Shown one piece after another: positions 23,208 through 34,238 of a DNA stretch of 64,000 bases. Position numbers and translations under genes: made by a program. How positions within the stretch are numbered: the stretch's first letter is position 1; the number at the start of each line of letters is the position of its first letter. The notes beneath the pieces are model-generated. The model was not told the origin of the DNA and did not search any database. It was given only the letters and a program-made list of their open reading frames with translations. Source of the stretch: Malus domestica (lineage: Eukaryota > Streptophyta > Magnoliopsida > Rosales > Rosaceae); contig NC_091671.1 of assembly GCF_042453785.1 (NCBI RefSeq), positions 38,331,001 to 38,395,000 of the forward strand. Direction: 5' to 3'.

Positions 23208-23280
23208 GGGGATGTAGCTCAGATGGTAGAGCGCTCGCTTAGCATGCGAGAGGTATGGGGATCGATACCCCACTTCTCCA
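23208..23280 (+). tRNA. tRNA-Ala (AGC)
   Basis: 73 bases including discriminator A73. The D arm is GCTC/GAGC; the anticodon arm CTCGC-TTAGCAT-GCGAG has anticodon AGC; the T arm is TGGGG-ATCGATA-CCCCA. The acceptor stem GGGGATG / CTTCTCC contains the G3:U70 wobble pair, the main identity element for alanyl-tRNA synthetase. A T6:T67 mismatch is present where the common plant gene has a T:A pair, and the first T-arm pair is T:A rather than C:G. No intron. The internal B box (GGATCGATACC) is intact and a short T run follows, suitable for pol III termination. Confidence 0.95.
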
Positions 23281-23779
23281 TATTTTTAAATTTTTTGACA
23301 ATTGTTATTCCTTGCTAATTTTTTAACAATAAATTTTGTTATATTACATTAGCTATTGACAAGGGATCTCAACTCATTCCCACCATTGTAGTAACGGAAG
23401 GGTATAAAATATCGTTGATATCGGAAATATCGATAGTTCAAAAACACGGAAATTTGGATGGAAATATCGGGATATTATCGATATCGATAAAAATTGAATA
23501 AAAATCATGGAAATTGTAAGAAAAACTTGGAAATTTTTATTGAAACTTTGTAGGATGTTTATTTAGTCAATTATCTATTAGTTTATCACAAAAAAATTGG
23601 TAGGAAATGCATTTCATGATGGATTTAACTGATTTAAGTTGATTATATAGCGAGCTAGCAAACATTGTGAGTGTAGAAAATATGTAGTAATTAATGAAAG
23701 AAGTTTAAACACACCATAATCATTTATATATAATGAATTAGTACAATATTTTACACTTTATACATTGCATGGTAAGATA

Positions 23780-26700
23780 CATGAGTGACTTAGTACCACA
23801 TAGAGTTCCTATGAGGTTCAAATTTTTCACTATCTTCATCATCTCTATGTGTAGAGTAAGTGTATTGTGAAGAGTAGTCATCAAATGATAAATCCCCAAA
23901 ATAGTTTTGCATGTAATTGTTAACATGTCACTCATATGGATCCGAGATTGATTGACGTTGTCCATGAGCAAAATCATTTAAAAATTGAGTCTCGAATTCT
24001 TTCCCTGAGTCGCTTGATTCCATCCCAACAGGAATGTGATATGAAGGGTAGGGAAATGGTTGGTTATGAGTATAACCATAGTTACTACTTCACACTCCAA
24101 CAGAGTCCAAAGTTACAGATAACGAGTCATCTTCTTGACTTGACAAAGTCCCCTTGCCTCTTTCTCTACGAGTAAAGTCCTTCCCTATGACACCAATTCC
24201 TGGTCATGCCCGCCTACTACCATGGTCCTTATCCTGTGTTGCATGCGTGAAGTTTGCCTCACCAGTGAATGGGCTTATAAATCCGGGAGGTGGTCCAACA
24301 TAGTTTCCATATCTACCACTACCTCCAGCTCTACACTATCCTTCATCATTCCCACCTCCGGTGGTAGGTGAGTTTCCTGATCTTGTACTAGATCTATCAT
24401 TAGTATTAGCATGATCTTGTGGTTGTGTAGGATTGGAAGAAGGTGGAATTCCAGTGTTTCTTGGTCTTGGGCGCAAAAGTTCTTCCAAAGAGTCAGCGCT
24501 GCTAGATCCCACCTCCTCATCTAATACTCTTTCTACGTTTATCCCTTCATTATGTGCTTCTTCAGCAACTCTGGGAGCTGAGTTGCCTTTATCATCATCT
24601 AAATGAAGAGGTCTAATCCATTGATAAAGTTGGTTACCCTCTGTATCATCATCTTCAGCAATAATATCAAAAACATCTAGTGAGTCACCACAATCGACAT
24701 GATCTATTTCTGCTTCCTTATGTCGAATTTGAAGCTTCATGTTGTAATAGCAATAAACTAATTTTTCCAACCTACTATGAGCCAACCTATTTCTTTGCTT
24801 TGTGTGTATGAGTGCAAATGTACTCCAATTTCTTTCACAAGCAGATGAGGAAGCTGTTTGTGATAATACTTTGATTGCTAACTTTCTTACCGTTGGTACA
24901 TCAGTCCCATACATGATCCACCATTCAGTTATAATGAAAAACAGTGTTGATAAGCCTAATAATTCCAACAAATTCTATTATAAACTGATAGTGAAATATG
25001 TTTACACTCACTATGAGACATTTTTGTTCGAGTAGCAACTGATGTTGGTTCTCCAAAAGGTCTTCTTGCATCTTTAAACCATGTTAGCTGAATTCAATAA
25101 ATCGTGTTAGTTTAATCCAACAATGTAATTATTATAATTTAAGTAATTGTGTACCTCATTTCCAAATTGGCCAACTTCTGGTGATGCAGAGTCTAATTTA
25201 AAGTATACATTATGTACAACACGTATAAGGGTACCATCATCTCCAACACCGGGTTTGTATTGGTATCAAGGATTCAAATAATATGTTGTTCAAAGAAACA
25301 CATACTCTAATAAGAGAAATAATACTTATGCAACTAAATAAATGAATTGCAAATTATGACATAATTTATACCTGCTACATGCAAATCGTGGTATAATGTT
25401 TTATACCATCGGTCATCAATTATCTTTATGACCCACCTTGCACCATGTTTTCTTTCCAAGTCATCCTTCACTACACATATCAACTCATATATTACCCCCA
25501 TAGTAAGATACACTTCTGTGTCAACGATCCATAAAACTTTGTAAAGAGATTCAAACACTTGGCATACATGTTCTTATTTAGTCCAAAAAGCATGATCAAG
25601 CACTATACTTTCCATCATACGACCTGCATTTGAGCGGCTTAAATTGTGGTTGGCTTAATCGTCACTAGTGAATAGTTGCTTCAACCCTGCTTTCTTCTTA
25701 AGTAAGTTGTCTAATGCAATATAGTTGGTGGCGAATCGAGTGATAGCTGGACGAATAATTTCTCCTTTGCAAAATTCATGCATCTTTGCCAACAACCAAC
25801 CGTGATTGTAAATATAATTTGTGATTGTTTTAGCTCTTTTTACAACAGTAGCAATATTCTCTCTCTTCCTCATTGCCTCAAACATGAGATCAATACAATG
25901 TGATGCACATGATGTCCAAAACACATTATGATGCTTCATTAACTTTTTTCCAACTTTGACAAATGTAGAACCGTTGTCGGTCACGACTTGGACAACATTA
26001 TGCTATCCCACCTCTATGATTACATCCCTCAATAATTTGTAAATATACTTGTAGTTCTTTATATGGTTTGAAGCATCAACAAACTTCAAAAAAATTATCT
26101 TTCCTTTGGAGTATACCATGAAGTTTATGATAGACAATCTGGTCGGGCCAGTCCATCTGTTACACATGATTGTGCAACCATTACTTTCCCATTTTGACCT
26201 CAACTTGTTAACATACTCGCCAATATCTTTATACTCCATTTCCAAATATTTCTTTCTTACCTCATAGGGAGTAGGAGGTTGTACTCCAACACCGGCCTAT
26301 TGACATCCCAATACCATATTTTTGAAATGATGTGATGATGCCTTCTCAGCAGGGAAATTTTCATAGATAAAGAACTTGCTAATTAGACGCCCTATTCCCT
26401 CCTTCACATTACCTCCAGTGAAATAACTCCAAACACTCTTTTGACGTGCTTTGGATGACTTATATAAACTTGGGGCTATTGGTGGTGTTGGTTGTGATTC
26501 TCTAACACTTGCTTCCCGTCTCATTTGTGCACCACCACTTGTCCCGGAACCTTGTGCTCTATTAGGAATTTTATGAAGGTGTTCTCTTTCTCATGCTGAC
26601 TGTTTGGAGGCACGTAATGCTTGTTTGAAACTGCATCGTTCTTCAGGTCCCAAGTCATCATCATATTCGTCTTCATCATCATCATCATCATCATCATCAC

Positions 26701-27016
26701 CACTATCAACCGCTTGGCCAATGACTTCTCCTCGTAGCCTAGCTCGAATATTTTCCATTCCATGTGTTATATTTTCCTTATGCTGTTTTTTATTTTTTAA
26801 TAATGTGGTGATGAATGCCTTCACTTATGGGGGGACATTATCGCATCGTTGGACATTATTTTCTGGATCTAATCCACTAAGATGGTACTTAAGTCTTGTC
26901 ACTCTGCCACTCTTCATTACCCGACCACAATATTTGCAAATTGTGCCACATTTGTTTCCATCTATTGGGTCTCCATGTTCCCAAGCTGGATTACGTTTAG
27001 TAACTCCATTGGACAT
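23780..27016 (-). pseudogene. hAT transposase (zf-BED, DUF659, hAT C-terminal dimerisation), inactivated
   Basis: From 27016 downwards: BED-type zinc finger (CGTICKYCGRVMKSG, then RLKYHLSG); an acidic Asp-rich stretch (26650-26700); a DUF659 region with RWTGPTRLSIINFMVYSKGK and VVTDNGSTFVKVGKKLM; a catalytic-core part (CASHCIDLMFEAMRKRE; RPAITRFATNYIALDNLL); and the C-terminal dimerisation block TASSSACERNWSTFALIHTK (about 24850-24800), followed by a low-complexity tail. Nonsense codons and frame changes interrupt it, for example after DNVPP (26825), near 26580, after EVG (26003), after TSDD (25655) and around 25040-25330. The transposase cannot be made as one protein. Confidence 0.88.
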
Positions 27017-27839
27017 TTTAAACGTACCTATATTTATTTTTCATGAAAATTAGGCAATTACTTTTTGGCCAAAAAATATAGTAGTGACGGAAACATATTA
27101 AATAGGAAGTAAAGAAAATAGGAAGTAAAGTTATTCTACAGAAGAATTAAATAGGAAGTAAAGAAAATGATTGTAAGAATTTAAGTAATTATAAAAATAA
27201 TATGGAATAATAAAACCTAGTATTAATGAATAATAATCCAATTTGATAATAAAATAATAAATAACATTAAACATATTAAAATTATTCTAGGGAATAATTA
27301 TACAACATTACTTAATTACTTCAAAAAATTAACATGCAACTATTATTTGGTTCTTAGTTCACATGCATGGGTCCACACAAATTTTGTTGTTGTTGTATAA
27401 ATTACAATAATATAAATATAAGTTCATAAACTTACCTTAAATATGGAACCCTTTGTGTAAAGGCCAAATAGAATTTGCGTGGAGCAACAATAAAATAATA
27501 ATTACACAAATGTAACAAATCTAGAACTTTCGATGTCGTACGTAGTAGCAAAACCTCGACGATCCTTTGCAGCTTGCCGTCTGTGAATAAATGAGAGAGA
27601 AAGAAGGTATTTAACATTTAATTTGGAGTGGCGTGAGCTGCAGATCCATTTATTCAATTTGAAGCTCTGAAATGGCTCTGGAATAGATCTAGAATGGCTG
27701 TGAAAGGGCTAAGGGAAGAAGAAGAAACGAAAGGGTGTAATAGAGGTTTTTCAATTTTCGAAGGGTAAAAAAATATGTGATGATCTGATACTCTCTCTGA
27801 GAATGTGAAAAAATATCACGTGTGGCACACGGTTTTGAA

Positions 27840-27980
27840 TCTTGATGAAACCACCATTATTTTTGTCTTGTCAAAAATTGTACAAGTTGTAAAAGTTGTC
27901 AGATACAGACACACACGCCATTATTTTTGTCTTGTAAAAAATTGTACAAGTTGTAAAAGTTGTAAAAGTTGTAAAAGTTG
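27840..27980. repeat. Short tandem duplication inside the hAT element
   Basis: CCATTATTTTTGTCTTGT followed by AAAAATTGTACAAGTTGTAA occurs twice (near 27852 and 27919), the second copy extended by extra GTTGTAAAA units. Non-coding. Confidence 0.6.
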
Positions 27981-28115
27981 AATTATTTGGATGTTTTTTT
28001 TTCACACGCCACCACACACGCACACAGAGACCTCAGTCTCTGGATCCTTCTCTCTTCTCTCTTATCCCTTCTCCCACACACACGCACAAAGACCTTAGTC
28101 TCACGATCTTTCTCC

Positions 28116-28242
28116 CACATGGCCTTCTACTCCTCCCTCGCCTTCCTCCTCGTCCGCGACTTCCGCCTCGTCGATGCTGTTTCCATCTCCCGTGACCTCT
28201 ACCTCAAGTCGATCATCCCCATCAGCACCCTTTACGCCCTTC
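28116..28242 (+). pseudogene. Captured nucleotide-sugar/triose-phosphate transporter fragment in the hAT element
   Basis: An open frame encodes HMAFYSSLAFLLVRDFRLVD followed by AVSISRDLYLKSIIPISTLYAL. The pattern (HMxFxSSLAFLLVRxFxLV, then SRDLYLKSxxPIxxLYxL) is characteristic of plant nucleotide-sugar / triose-phosphate translocator family membrane proteins, spanning part of two transmembrane segments. Similarity stops abruptly on both sides. It lies within the element's target duplications and opposite in strand to the transposase, so it is best read as a captured host fragment. The parent gene would have many more residues. Confidence 0.75.
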
Positions 28243-28969
28243 GTAGTACTCCGTCAACGGCATCATCATCACCATCTAAACCTCGTCTTTCTCTCCCTTT
28301 CTCTCGGTGCAGCTAGGACAGTGGAACCCAGGAACTCTCCAGCGAGTTCTCTTGATCCTTCTCCAGTTAGGTAAGCCCCGGGTTACCTCAATTCATCTTG
28401 GATGTTGTGTGGTTAAGATATACTAAGTTTTATCTCATTTTTTTAACAAGGTTTTAGAACGAGATCGACCTGGGGGAAGGCACACCTAGCTCCGGCGAGG
28501 CCGTGAGTGTTGAGGAACTTTCCGAACACCTCCGACCGTTTCACGCCAAACGGAAGTTATAAAAACATTCATCTCGTCTTATATTTCATTTTGATACTTA
28601 GATCGGAGTCTAGGGTGCTCTTTTACAGTCGACCGGAGTTGTAGAAGCTCCGGCGTTCTTCTCCAATTCGCACCAGCCTAAAATATTGCGATATTTTGAC
28701 GACAATTCAGTAGATAAGTGTGAAAATATCGCTCTCTCACAAAACTGATATTATCGGCGAAATATCACCTATAATATCGGCATTTCAGACCATGAGTAAC
28801 GGAACATTTACCAATTGACATTCGATGAACGACACTGTTTTTGGGGGACGAAAATAAAATTAATTATATCACCCTCATACAAAGACACAACTATGCCGTA
28901 TTTTAAGGTCAACAGGGTCATAATAGTCAAATTCTCTCTGCCTAGAACACTCAGAAACAAATACTTTAG

Positions 28970-29190
28970 AGTTTAGACAAATTAATTTTTTTTAATATTT
29001 TGGCTCCATTTTAATCAAGTGTGAACAAAAGATGGCATAATCTTTCCATAATTCTACACCTTAATGTTAGTCGTGGGTACCAAACAAGACATATTCCTTT
29101 TAAATATCTTGTCCTTTTAAAAAAAAACAATTGAATATGTATTGTCCTTTAAGAATTAAGAGGATCTTTGGTATGATATGAAATTTTTTT
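28970..29190. repeat. Direct repeat flanking the composite retro-insertion (left copy)
   Basis: It shares AGTTTAGACAAAT, CCATTTTAATCAAGTGT, GGCATAATCTTTCCATAATT, CAAACAAGACAT and TATGATATGAAATTT in the same order with 35505-35670. The two copies sit either side of the 29236-34762 insertion. Non-coding. Confidence 0.65.
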
Positions 29191-29235
29191 ATTTTTTATT
29201 TTGTATTGCTTCAATTGGTTGGATTTAGGCCTCTA

Positions 29236-29845
29236 CAACAACAACAACAACAACAACAAAGCCTTTTCCCACTAAGTGGGGTCGGCTATATGAATCCTAG
29301 AACGCCATTGCGCTCGGTTTTGTGTCATGCCCTCCGTTAGATCCAAGTACTCTAAGTCTTTTCTTAGAGTCTCTTCCAAAGTTTTCCTAGGTCTTCCTCT
29401 ACCCCTTCGGCCCTGAACCTCTGTCCCGTAGTCACATCTTCGAACCGGAGCGTCAGTCGGCCTTCTTTGCACATGTCCAAATCACCAGAGCCGATTTTCT
29501 CTCATCTTTCCTACAATTTCGGCTACTCCTACTTTACCTCGGCTATCCTCATTCCCAATCTTATCCTTTCTCGTGTGCCCACACATCCCACGAAGCATCC
29601 TCATCTCCGCTACACCCATTTTGTGTACGTGTTGATGCTTCACCACCCAACATTCTCTGCCATACAACATCGCTGGCCTTATTGCCGTCCTATAAAATTT
29701 TCCCTTGAGCTTCAGTGGCCTACGACGGTCACACAACACGCCGGATGCACTCTTTCCATCCAGCTCGTATTCTATGGTTGAGATCTCCATCTAATTCTCC
29801 GTTCTCTTGCAAGATAGATCCTAGGTAACGAAAACGGTCGCTTTT
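29236..29845 (-). mobile_element. RTE-type LINE, 3' end fragment with (TTG)n tail (left copy)
   Basis: Minus-strand coding encodes the end of the reverse-transcriptase polyprotein: [65 protein letters not shown] stop codon near 29476 ([10 protein letters not shown]) breaks the frame, so it is dead. The 3' end is (TTG)n on the minus strand. Copy length is about 0.6 kb, a typical 5' truncation. Confidence 0.85.
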
Positions 29846-31259
29846 TGTGATCTTCGCTAGATTGCTCCGGTCATTAGTGTGGATAAGTATATAAATGGAT
29901 AGAGATAGGAAAGCAAACACAAGATGTACGTGGTTCACCCAGATTGGCTACGCCCACGGAATAGAAGAGTTCTCATTAATTGTGAAGGGTTTACACAAGT
30001 ACATAGGTTCAAGCTCTCCTTTAGTGAGTACGAGTGAATGATTTAGTACAAATGACATTAGGAAATATTGTGGGATAATGATCTCGTAATCACGAAACTT
30101 CTAAGTATCGGAGTGTGGTGTCGTCTTGACTTGCCTTATCTGTCTCATAGGTAGATGTGGCATTTTCTCTGGAAGTACTCTTCCTCCATCCAGGGGTGGT
30201 ATCTTTAACTGGTGGAGATGCACAAGGTAATGTACCAATTTCACTTGAAGCTTACTTGTAGTTTCAGGCTTGGTCAAGCGCGATACAAACCATGTAGTAG
30301 GAGTCCCCCAAGTCGCCGAGCTAGGGGGTCTGCTGAAAGAGGTGACAGACAAGGTAAGCAATCAGAGCTCCGACTGATTGTTCACCTTCTCCCCATCTTG
30401 CAGCAGCATGAAGGATAAAGAGAAGAAAAATGAGAAGAGATGATATGAGATACTTTTGCTTTTGAAGAAGTAACTTTCCACAGGCTTATTCTTGAACTGA
30501 GCTGGAGGGTTTTCTGGTTTCCTCCAGAGTATAAGGCCGACTGAAGAATTTGAGGGTCAAAACAAGTCCATCAAATCTAGAGTACGTTCCACCCTGCTGA
30601 TATGGGATACTTTTGCTTTTGACAGAGTAATGGATGTATCGGCACGTGTGCTGTTACGCTTGTCTCCACATGCTTCCTTGTATCCTTCGCACTTGCCCTA
30701 TCTGTTCCTCAAGCAGATGCGGAATCTTCCCTGGAAACATAAGATGATGAAGATGAGTACTCGAGAGCAATGCCAGGTAAGTAATCAGGTAAGGGGTTCC
30801 AGGCAGTCAGTTCCTGGCTGGAAGCTTGATTCCAAGTACTGACTGATTGCTCTCTTTCTCCTTGTCTTGCAGGTAAAAACAAGGCCAAAAGAAAAAACAG
30901 GGAAAAAGCATGATATGGGATACTCTTGCTTTTAACCCTGATGATATGAGATATTCTTGCTCTAGTATAGCTTGTTTGCAGAGGTATTATCGGGGGGAAA
31001 GAAAGCTGAATATTTCGAAAGGCTTTGTTGGGAGTGCCCTCTCAGATATGATGAAGGGTTGAGCATTTTTGCAGGTCTGCCTGTCCGTTGGGGATGGAGG
31101 TCGACATATATAGGAGTCTCCCTAACAACAAGTAGTAATGTTATTCCTTTACCCTGCTTGGTCATTGCACGGTAGTGGGAGCTGCCAGTTTCACATGTTT
31201 TAACTCTGTCAGAGCACTTTGAAAAAGTGGTCTGTGGTATCTGGCTCTCGAGATTCGGA

Positions 31260-33230
31260 GAACGATGCCTCTTCGATTTTTGAGAAAGCAATCATGCTGG
31301 GGGTCTGACTCTCGAGATTCGGAGAGCAGTGTCTCTTCGATTTTTGAGGAAGTAATCATGTTGGGAGTCTGGCTCTCGAGATTCGGAAGGCGGTGCCTCT
31401 TCGATTTTGGAGCAAGCAATCTTGTTGGGAGTGTTGTCTCGAATGTGAGTAAAGGTTGGACATGTTTGCTAGTCTACCTTGCCACGAAGCACAAAGGTTG
31501 ACACACAGGGACTTTCCAATTATCCAGCAATGGTACTGTTCCTTTACCCTCTCTTCGATTTTGAGAAAGTAGTCATGTTGGGAGTCTGGCTCTCGAGATT
31601 CGGAGGACGGTGCCTCTTCGATTTTGGAGCAAGCAATCTTGTTGGGACTGTTTTCTCGAATGTGAGTAAAGGTTGGGCATGTTTGCTAGTCTACCTTGCC
31701 ACGAAGCACAGAGGTTGACACACAGGGACTTTCCAATTATCCAGCAGTGGTACTGTTCCTTTACCCTTGTGGGTAATAATATGGTAGCTAGACCTTCAAA
31801 ATTTATGTGTCTAAACTTTGTTAGTGCTGTTTCTTTGCTATTCTTTTACCTTTCTTGGTCAGAGCGATGTAGTGGGAGCTGCAAGCTTCACGTGCTCAAC
31901 TTTGGCAGAGAACTTTGGCAAAGTGATCTGTGGTACCCATGAGTTATTGTTGCGTGTGGGAAGTGGGTGATTGAACAGTAAGATTCATGTGCTTTCTACT
32001 TCACCAGAAGTCTTCGACAAAATGCCCATAATTTCTGCAAAGCTGAGTGTGCGTGTGACAGGTGCTGACAAGGCTAGAAAAGTAGGTGCCTCTTCGATTT
32101 TTGAGATCGGCCCTCGTGGTCTCTGAGCAGCCCAGCTTTTGAGAAAGCGAGCGCCTCTTCGATTGATTCGGAGAACGGTGCCTCACCGATTTTTGAGAAA
32201 GCAATCATGCTGGGGGTCTGGCTCTCGAGATTCGGGGAGCAGTGTCTCTTCGATTTTTGAGAAAGTAATCATGTTGGGAGAGTGGCTCTCGAGATTCGGA
32301 GGGTGGTGCCTCTTCGATTTTGGAGCAAGCAATCTTGTTGGGAGTGTTTTCTCGAATGTGAGTAAAGGTTGGGCATGTTTGCTAGTCTACCTTGCCACGA
32401 AGCACAGAGGTTGACACACAGGGACTTTCCAATTATCCAGCAATGGTATTGTTCCTTTACCATCTCTTCGATTTTTAAGAAAGTAGTCATGTTGGGAGTC
32501 TGGCTCTTTAGATTCGGAGGACGGTGCCTCTTCGATTTTGGAGCAAGCAATCTTATTGGGAGTGTTTTCTCGAATGTGAGTAAAGGTTGGGCATGTTTGC
32601 TAGTCTACCTTGCCACGAAGCACAGAGGTTGACATACATGGACTTTCCAATTATCCAGTAGTGGTACTGTTCCTTTACCCTTGTGGGTAATAATATGGTA
32701 GCTAGACCTTCAAAATTTATGGGTCTAAACTTTGTTAGTTCTGTTTCTTTGCTATTCTTTTACCCTTCTTGGTCAGAGCGATGTAATGGGAGCTGCAAGC
32801 TTCACGTGCTCAACTTTGGCAGAGAACTTTGGCAAAGTTATCTGTGGTACCCATGAGCTATTGTTGCGTGTGGGAAGTGGGTGATTGAACAGTAAGATTC
32901 ATGTGTTTTCTACTTCCCCAGAAGTCTTTGACAGAATGCCCATAATTTCCGCAAAGCTGAGTGTGCGTGTGACAGGTGCTGACAAGGCTGGAAAAGTAGG
33001 TGCTTCTTCGATTTCTGAGATCGGCCCTCGTGGTCTCTAGGGAGCCCAGCTTTTGAGAAAGCGAGCGCCTCTTCGATTTCTGAGATCGGCCTTCGTGGTC
33101 TTTGAGCAGCCCAACTTTTGAGAAAGCAAACGGCTCTTCGATTTCTGAGATCAACCCTCGTGATCTCTAAGCAGCCCAACTTTTGAGAAAGCAAACGCCT
33201 CTTCGATTTCTGAGCAGGCGCCTCTTTGAT
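31260..33230 (+). repeat. Nested tandem repeats in the retroelement leader
   Basis: Three scales are seen. A 914-bp tandem duplication: about 31260-32165 matches about 32174-33080; for example TTGTGGGTAATAATATGG occurs at 31767 and 32681. Within it, a module CTCTTCGATTTTGGAGCAAG with CTTGCCACGAAGCACA recurs near 31397, 31617, 32317 and 32531. At the 3' end, 65-bp units starting CTCTTCGATTTCTGAGAT repeat at 33069, 33134 and 33199. All are non-coding, and the CTCTTCGATTT motif is the common core. Confidence 0.8.
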
Positions 33231-33375
33231 TTCTGAAGCTCCGTCGAGTGCAGATTTTTATAGAGGCTGGCATTAAGTTCCAAAGCACACTTGAATCTCC
33301 ACCAGTAGAAGCTTCATTCTTGCACTTCTAATATCTTGATTTGTCCGACCTCTTCTCTCTTCAACACCTTTGAAA

Positions 33376-34035
33376 ATGTCTGGCCCCTCCGACCGTCGTT
33401 TTGACTTGAACCTTGTTGAAGAGGCAGCCCCGCCTTCTCCAGACAACATATGGCGCCCATCCTTCGTCTCCCCAACTGGTCCTCTTACCGTTGGGGATTC
33501 CGTGATGAAGAATGATATGACCGCTGCGGTGGTGGCTAGGAACCTTCTCACTCCCAAAGATAACAGACTACTTTCCAAACGGTCTGATGAGTTAGCTGTT
33601 AAGGATTCGCTGGCTCTCAGTGTTCAGTGTGCAGGTTCTGTGTCTAATATGGCCCAACGCCTATTTGCTCGAACCCGCCAAGTTGAATCATTGGCGGCTG
33701 AAGTGATGAGTCTCAAACAGGAGATTATAGGGCTCAAGCATGAGAATAAACAGTTGCACCGGCTCGCACATGACTATGCTACAAACATGAAGAGGAAGCT
33801 TGACCAGATGAAGGAAACTGATGGTCAGGTTTTACTTGATCATCAGAGATTTGTGGGTTTGTTCCAAAGGCATTTATTGCCTTCGTCTTCTGGGGCTGTA
33901 CCGCGTAATGAAGGCTCCCTCCGGTGCCTTCTCTTTCTGGGGCTCTACCGACTGCTGAGACTTCTCCTAAGCAACCTTTGTGAAGGCTCCCTCTTGTGTG
34001 TTTATTTTGACTCATGTATATGTACATATTTGTAG
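33376..34035 (+). CDS. Gag-like coiled-coil protein of the non-autonomous retroelement
   Basis: The frame starts at ATG 33376 (MSGPSDRRFDLNLVEEAAPP) and runs 219 residues. Residues about 95-150 form a predicted coiled coil (VESLAAEVMSLKQEIIGLKH, then ENKQLHRLAHDYATNMKRKL). No zinc knuckle, protease or polymerase motif is present. The last ~40 residues become hydrophobic and Leu/Cys-rich (GSLRCLLFLGLYRLLRLLL), whereas another frame there reads PSGAFSFWGS, so a late frameshift is likely. Function is unknown; a structural, particle-forming role is inferred only from position and coiled coil. Confidence 0.55.
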   Translation: MSGPSDRRFDLNLVEEAAPPSPDNIWRPSFVSPTGPLTVGDSVMKNDMTAAVVARNLLTPKDNRLLSKRSDELAVKDSLALSVQCAGSVSNMAQRLFARTRQVESLAAEVMSLKQEIIGLKHENKQLHRLAHDYATNMKRKLDQMKETDGQVLLDHQRFVGLFQRHLLPSSSGAVPRNEGSLRCLLFLGLYRLLRLLLSNLCEGSLLCVYFDSCICTYL

Positions 34036-34238
34036 CTTATCGGGGATATCAATAAATAAGCTTTCCTTCATTTCAACGTATTGTGTTAAATACACCAAAG
34101 CCTTCTTCGCTAAGTTCTTTGAATTTTCTTTTGTTGAAGCTTGTATGTTGAAGCTTTCTGAGTGGAGCATGTAGGTTGGGGTAGTGTTCCCTTAATTTCC
34201 CGAGTGAGGAAAACTTCTTGGTTGGAGACTTGGAAAAT

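Larger units (their letters stand above)
23398..28794 (-). mobile_element. hAT-superfamily DNA transposon, 5.4 kb, degenerate
   Basis: Flanked by perfect 8-bp target duplications AGTAACGG (23390-23397 and 28795-28802), the size made by hAT transposases. Short imperfect terminal inverted repeats: left AAGGGTATAAAAT, right (reverse complement) CATGGTCTGAAAT, 9 of 13 matching. Both ends carry clusters of GATAT/CGATAT subterminal motifs. It contains a broken transposase gene on the minus strand (23780-27016) and, between the transposase 5' end and the right terminus, a fragment of a host transporter gene on the plus strand. Confidence 0.85.
29846..34238 (+). mobile_element. Non-autonomous retroelement (LARD-like), Maleae-type repeat
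   Basis: A 4.4-kb stretch with a long non-coding leader containing repeated modules and, near its 3' end, one reading frame for a coiled-coil gag-like protein (33376-34035). No protease, integrase or reverse transcriptase is encoded. Four copies of a GATATGRGATACTTTTGC-type motif lie at 30442, 30599, 30912 and 30943. Splice-like CAGGTAAGTAATCAG/CTTGCAGG pairs occur near 30775-30875. Long terminal repeats were not found by eye, and the exact ends are approximate. From memory the sequence resembles a high-copy apple/pear repeat; not verified. Confidence 0.6.

Noticed and set aside
29236-29262. Short CAA repeat considered as a simple microsatellite or CRISPR-like array
   Set aside because: It is the 3' tail of a minus-strand LINE. 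No CRISPR array exists in the window.
33273-33578. 101-residue minus-strand frame
   Set aside because: Antisense to the gag-like frame, with no homology.
29846-34238. Complete LTR retrotransposon or endogenous pararetrovirus
   Set aside because: No reverse transcriptase, protease or integrase motif and no terminal repeats found by eye; treated as a non-autonomous retroelement.
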